DNA of 18,448 bases from Planctomycetales bacterium (GTDB taxonomy: Bacteria > Planctomycetota > Phycisphaerae > SM23-33). Position 1 is the stretch's first letter. Every line of letters starts with the position of its first letter. The notes under the pieces are model-generated. The model was not told where the DNA came from and did not search any database. It saw only the letters and a program-made list of their open reading frames with translations. This document shows positions 16,255-18,448 of the stretch, in pieces. The stretch is taken from the NCBI GenBank assembly GCA_030592655.1, contig JAUVIQ010000031.1, positions 1-18,448 of the forward strand, written 5' to 3'. The position numbers were made by a program, and so were the translations under genes.

Positions 16255-18448
16255 ATGCAGACAGATAACGAATATCGGAATTTTTTGCTCGCAACGATAG
16301 TGTTCGCTGTCGTGTCCTTTTGTACGCCGCCGGCGTCTGCTGCGACGAACGTGGCGGTTTTCAACTTCCAGATGACCTCCGAAACGCCGGAGTGGGTCTG
16401 GCTGGAGAAGTTTCTCTCCGACCAGATTACCACGGATTTCGCCCGCAGCAAAACGCTTTCCGTCGTCGCACGCGACGAAATGCAACTGCTGGCGCAAAAG
16501 ATCAACTGGGCGCCGGAAATGGCTACCACCGATCCGAAGCGCATGGCCGATATCCGTCGGCAGTTAAAGATAAAATACCTGGTCAGCGGGATATGCAGCG
16601 TCAAGGACGACCGGCTGGAGATTATTGCCCAGATTGTCCACGTCAAGGATCGCAAGGAACTATATCGCAAGAAGGTTATCGGCAAAACCGGCGAGGTGTT
16701 TGCTCTTCAGAAGCGTGCCTCTGCCGACCTGTTGAGTTGGTTCACCAAGCGTCCAGCCGGTCAGATACTGGCAGAACTTCCGGTCTGGACGCGCAGCATC
16801 CCCGCCGCGAGGGCGCTGTACGAGGGTATGGACCTCTACGATCAGGGCCGATACGCCGAGGCCTGGTTGAAGTTCCGCCAGTCGTCCCAAAAGGACCCTG
16901 CCTACGTCGAGGCCAAGTACTGGGTCGGCAAGATGTACTACTTCATGGACCGATACGAACACGCCCGCCGGGCCTACGAAAAGTTCGTGTATCTCGACAG
17001 CGTCCACCCCCGTATGGGCGACGCCATAGTGGAGTACCTGCATACTTACGAAAAACTCAACGCGCCGCCAGAGACGCTGCTGAAACTCTACGACCATTTC
17101 CAAAAACGCTGGCCTGACGTGAAGGTCCACGACTACCTTTTTCATCACAATGTTGGCATCAGTGGCGAGTGGCTCAGGTTTCGAACCGCCAAGGTGCTCC
17201 AGGGACTCGGCAGACACGGAGAAGCGGTCCGTTCGGCCAAACCGGCGTGGGGCGGCGGCTGGACCGAAATGCACGGTGAATTTGCCGTTGAGAATGCGAC
17301 GCTTCATAACATGCTTACCGGAGAAACGCTTGGTTCGGACATCCTGATGTGGGACATGGAGCGATGGGATCACAGACGTTTCTTTCTGAAGTTCACCGCC
17401 GGTGAAAAGGAAAAAATCAGCAAGGAAGGCAGGAACCCGATCCTGCTGGTCGGAAGGAAATATCCGGATATAGACAGGCTGCGCGTATTCGAGACCGCCC
17501 GCGAGCGATGGACCGTGCTCCTGGTCGCGCCGAGCGGACACATCTTCAAGAGGATTCGGTTCTATCCGGTCGCCAACGGCAACGAAGGCGTAATCGACGT
17601 CCGTATCATTCGTGCGGATTCACGTTTCCTGCCCGTTTGTCCTCCGATCATTGGGGTTTTTGACAAGGCCCGCAGCGAGGGCGTATGCTTCGAGAATCCT
17701 CCGCCGGCTGGGATGTTCCGCGTCGATTTTGAAATTCGGGCCAAACACGATCAAAGTCCGCCTGTATTGGTGGATGGTATCCGCATCGTGCCGGAGTTCG
17801 AGAAAATCGGCCCTCACGGTGCGATTGAGGTGGCTTGTTCCACCACGCCCGACTTCCGAGTGGATGTTGACGGACGCCATGGCCGGTACTATCACGGTAT
17901 CATCGGGCTGCTCCGGCCCGGAAAGCATACGCTTCGGTTTCGTCCTATTGACCCGAAAAGCCACTACGATGAATGGACGACCACCGTTTCCGTCCAGCCG
18001 GGCAAAACCATCTCTGTAGTGGTGCGCCTCCCATGGAAAAAGTCCAGCCCCTGGGCCTCGTGGAATGACGGAACGTTGATAGGTCGAAAATACTCCGGCC
18101 ACAAACTCTGCCTGCAAAAAGCCTGGGATAACCCACCCTGCATATTGATGGACAATGAGACGGTTCGGATTATCTGGGGCCGCCAGCGGGACATCTGGAC
18201 ATCGGTCAGTCGGGACGGGCGGAAGTTTTCGTTACCGCGGAAACTCCCGCTGCCCGTGTCCAGCGGATGGTCTGAAAGTAACGTCAAGTGCCTGCGCGAC
18301 GAGTCGGGACGGTATATATTAACGTTCCTTTCAGATCGAAATGGGCAACACCGGTCGCTTCTCTATATGAGTTGGTCGCGCGATTTAGTCCACAGGAGCG
18401 CCCCGTCGCTGATTCATGACAAGGGAATGAAGAAATATTATTTAATAC
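16255..18448 (+). CDS. Tandem paralogue of the giant CsgG-TPR-PEGA-propeller protein, 3' end missing
   Basis: The frame stays open from the ATG at 16255 through the right edge (731 codons). It lines up with the previous gene along its whole visible length. A signal peptide is cut at ASA-ATN. The CsgG/FlgO-like domain shares near-identical stretches (VAVFNFQMTSETPEWVWLEK, then the WAPEMATTDPKRM block). The TPR part (LYEGMDLYDQGRYAEAWLKF), the PEGA-like segment (FRVDVDGRHGRYYHGIIGLL) and the start of the propeller (VSRDGRKF, ESGRYILTFLSDRNGQHRS) all match. The region between TPR and PEGA is much less conserved. The second Asp box reads SRDLVHRS, with Arg replacing the usual Trp. Thirty-six bases separate it from the upstream stop, with no terminator visible; only a weak GGA precedes the ATG. 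It is an old duplication, not a recent one. Function is as uncertain as for its partner. Confidence 0.85.
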   Translation, partial: MQTDNEYRNFLLATIVFAVVSFCTPPASAATNVAVFNFQMTSETPEWVWLEKFLSDQITTDFARSKTLSVVARDEMQLLAQKINWAPEMATTDPKRMADIRRQLKIKYLVSGICSVKDDRLEIIAQIVHVKDRKELYRKKVIGKTGEVFALQKRASADLLSWFTKRPAGQILAELPVWTRSIPAARALYEGMDLYDQGRYAEAWLKFRQSSQKDPAYVEAKYWVGKMYYFMDRYEHARRAYEKFVYLDSVHPRMGDAIVEYLHTYEKLNAPPETLLKLYDHFQKRWPDVKVHDYLFHHNVGISGEWLRFRTAKVLQGLGRHGEAVRSAKPAWGGGWTEMHGEFAVENATLHNMLTGETLGSDILMWDMERWDHRRFFLKFTAGEKEKISKEGRNPILLVGRKYPDIDRLRVFETARERWTVLLVAPSGHIFKRIRFYPVANGNEGVIDVRIIRADSRFLPVCPPIIGVFDKARSEGVCFENPPPAGMFRVDFEIRAKHDQSPPVLVDGIRIVPEFEKIGPHGAIEVACSTTPDFRVDVDGRHGRYYHGIIGLLRPGKHTLRFRPIDPKSHYDEWTTTVSVQPGKTISVVVRLPWKKSSPWASWNDGTLIGRKYSGHKLCLQKAWDNPPCILMDNETVRIIWGRQRDIWTSVSRDGRKFSLPRKLPLPVSSGWSESNVKCLRDESGRYILTFLSDRNGQHRSLLYMSWSRDLVHRSAPSLIHDKGMKKYYLI

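Noticed and set aside
16320..17117. A plus-strand open frame in another phase within the second giant
   Set aside because: The frame starting at 16255 is homologous to the upstream giant throughout; the other phase is an out-of-frame shadow with no family pattern.

Overview
The window looks like part of a Gram-negative, outer-membrane-bearing bacterial chromosome of moderately high GC content. The most plausible source is the Planctomycetota (Phycisphaerae-like). This rests on style rather than on a marker gene: many secreted and lipoprotein genes of unknown function, an ECF sigma / membrane anti-sigma pair heading a long operon, very large signal-peptide-bearing multidomain proteins, and frequent GTG starts. 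No rRNA, tRNA or CRISPR array was seen.

Region 1 (1-6903) is an envelope gene patchwork. It opens with the C-terminal part of a SpoIIE/RsbU-type PP2C phosphatase cut by the window edge. A lipoprotein of unknown function follows (949-2049, +). Two small lipoproteins lie on the minus strand (2058-2777 and 2862-3368). Divergent from these is an AsmA-like inner-membrane-anchored protein (about 3433-5493, +), and convergent with it is a lipoprotein carrying an LssY C-terminal-like domain (5560-6903, -).

Region 2 (6904-7367) has no intact gene. It holds the 3' remnant of an IS3-family transposase (6946-7140, -), which is plainly recognisable in translation, and a palindrome-rich leader just ahead of the sigma-factor gene.

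Region 3 (7368 to the right edge, all +) reads as one operon of at least seven genes with overlapping or very short junctions. The order is: ECF sigma factor; single-span membrane anti-sigma-like protein; exported protein with a GATase-like frame and an exact-period 24-residue repeat; exported protein with two CsgG-like domains; CsgG-like plus TPR protein; a 1376-residue protein combining CsgG/FlgO-like, TPR, PEGA-like and Asp-box beta-propeller regions with a long beta-rich tail; and a tandem paralogue of that giant, cut by the right edge. The four CsgG-like proteins have Sec-type signal peptides but no lipobox, so they are probably periplasmic or extracellular rather than CsgG-type outer-membrane lipoprotein pores.

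The working model, which is inference, is that an envelope-stress-type sigma factor and its membrane partner control a set of exported proteins that form or decorate a surface assembly. CsgG-like and TPR parts would handle assembly, and the propeller parts would handle glycan or ligand recognition. I do not know a described system with this gene order, and this is the most interesting part of the window.
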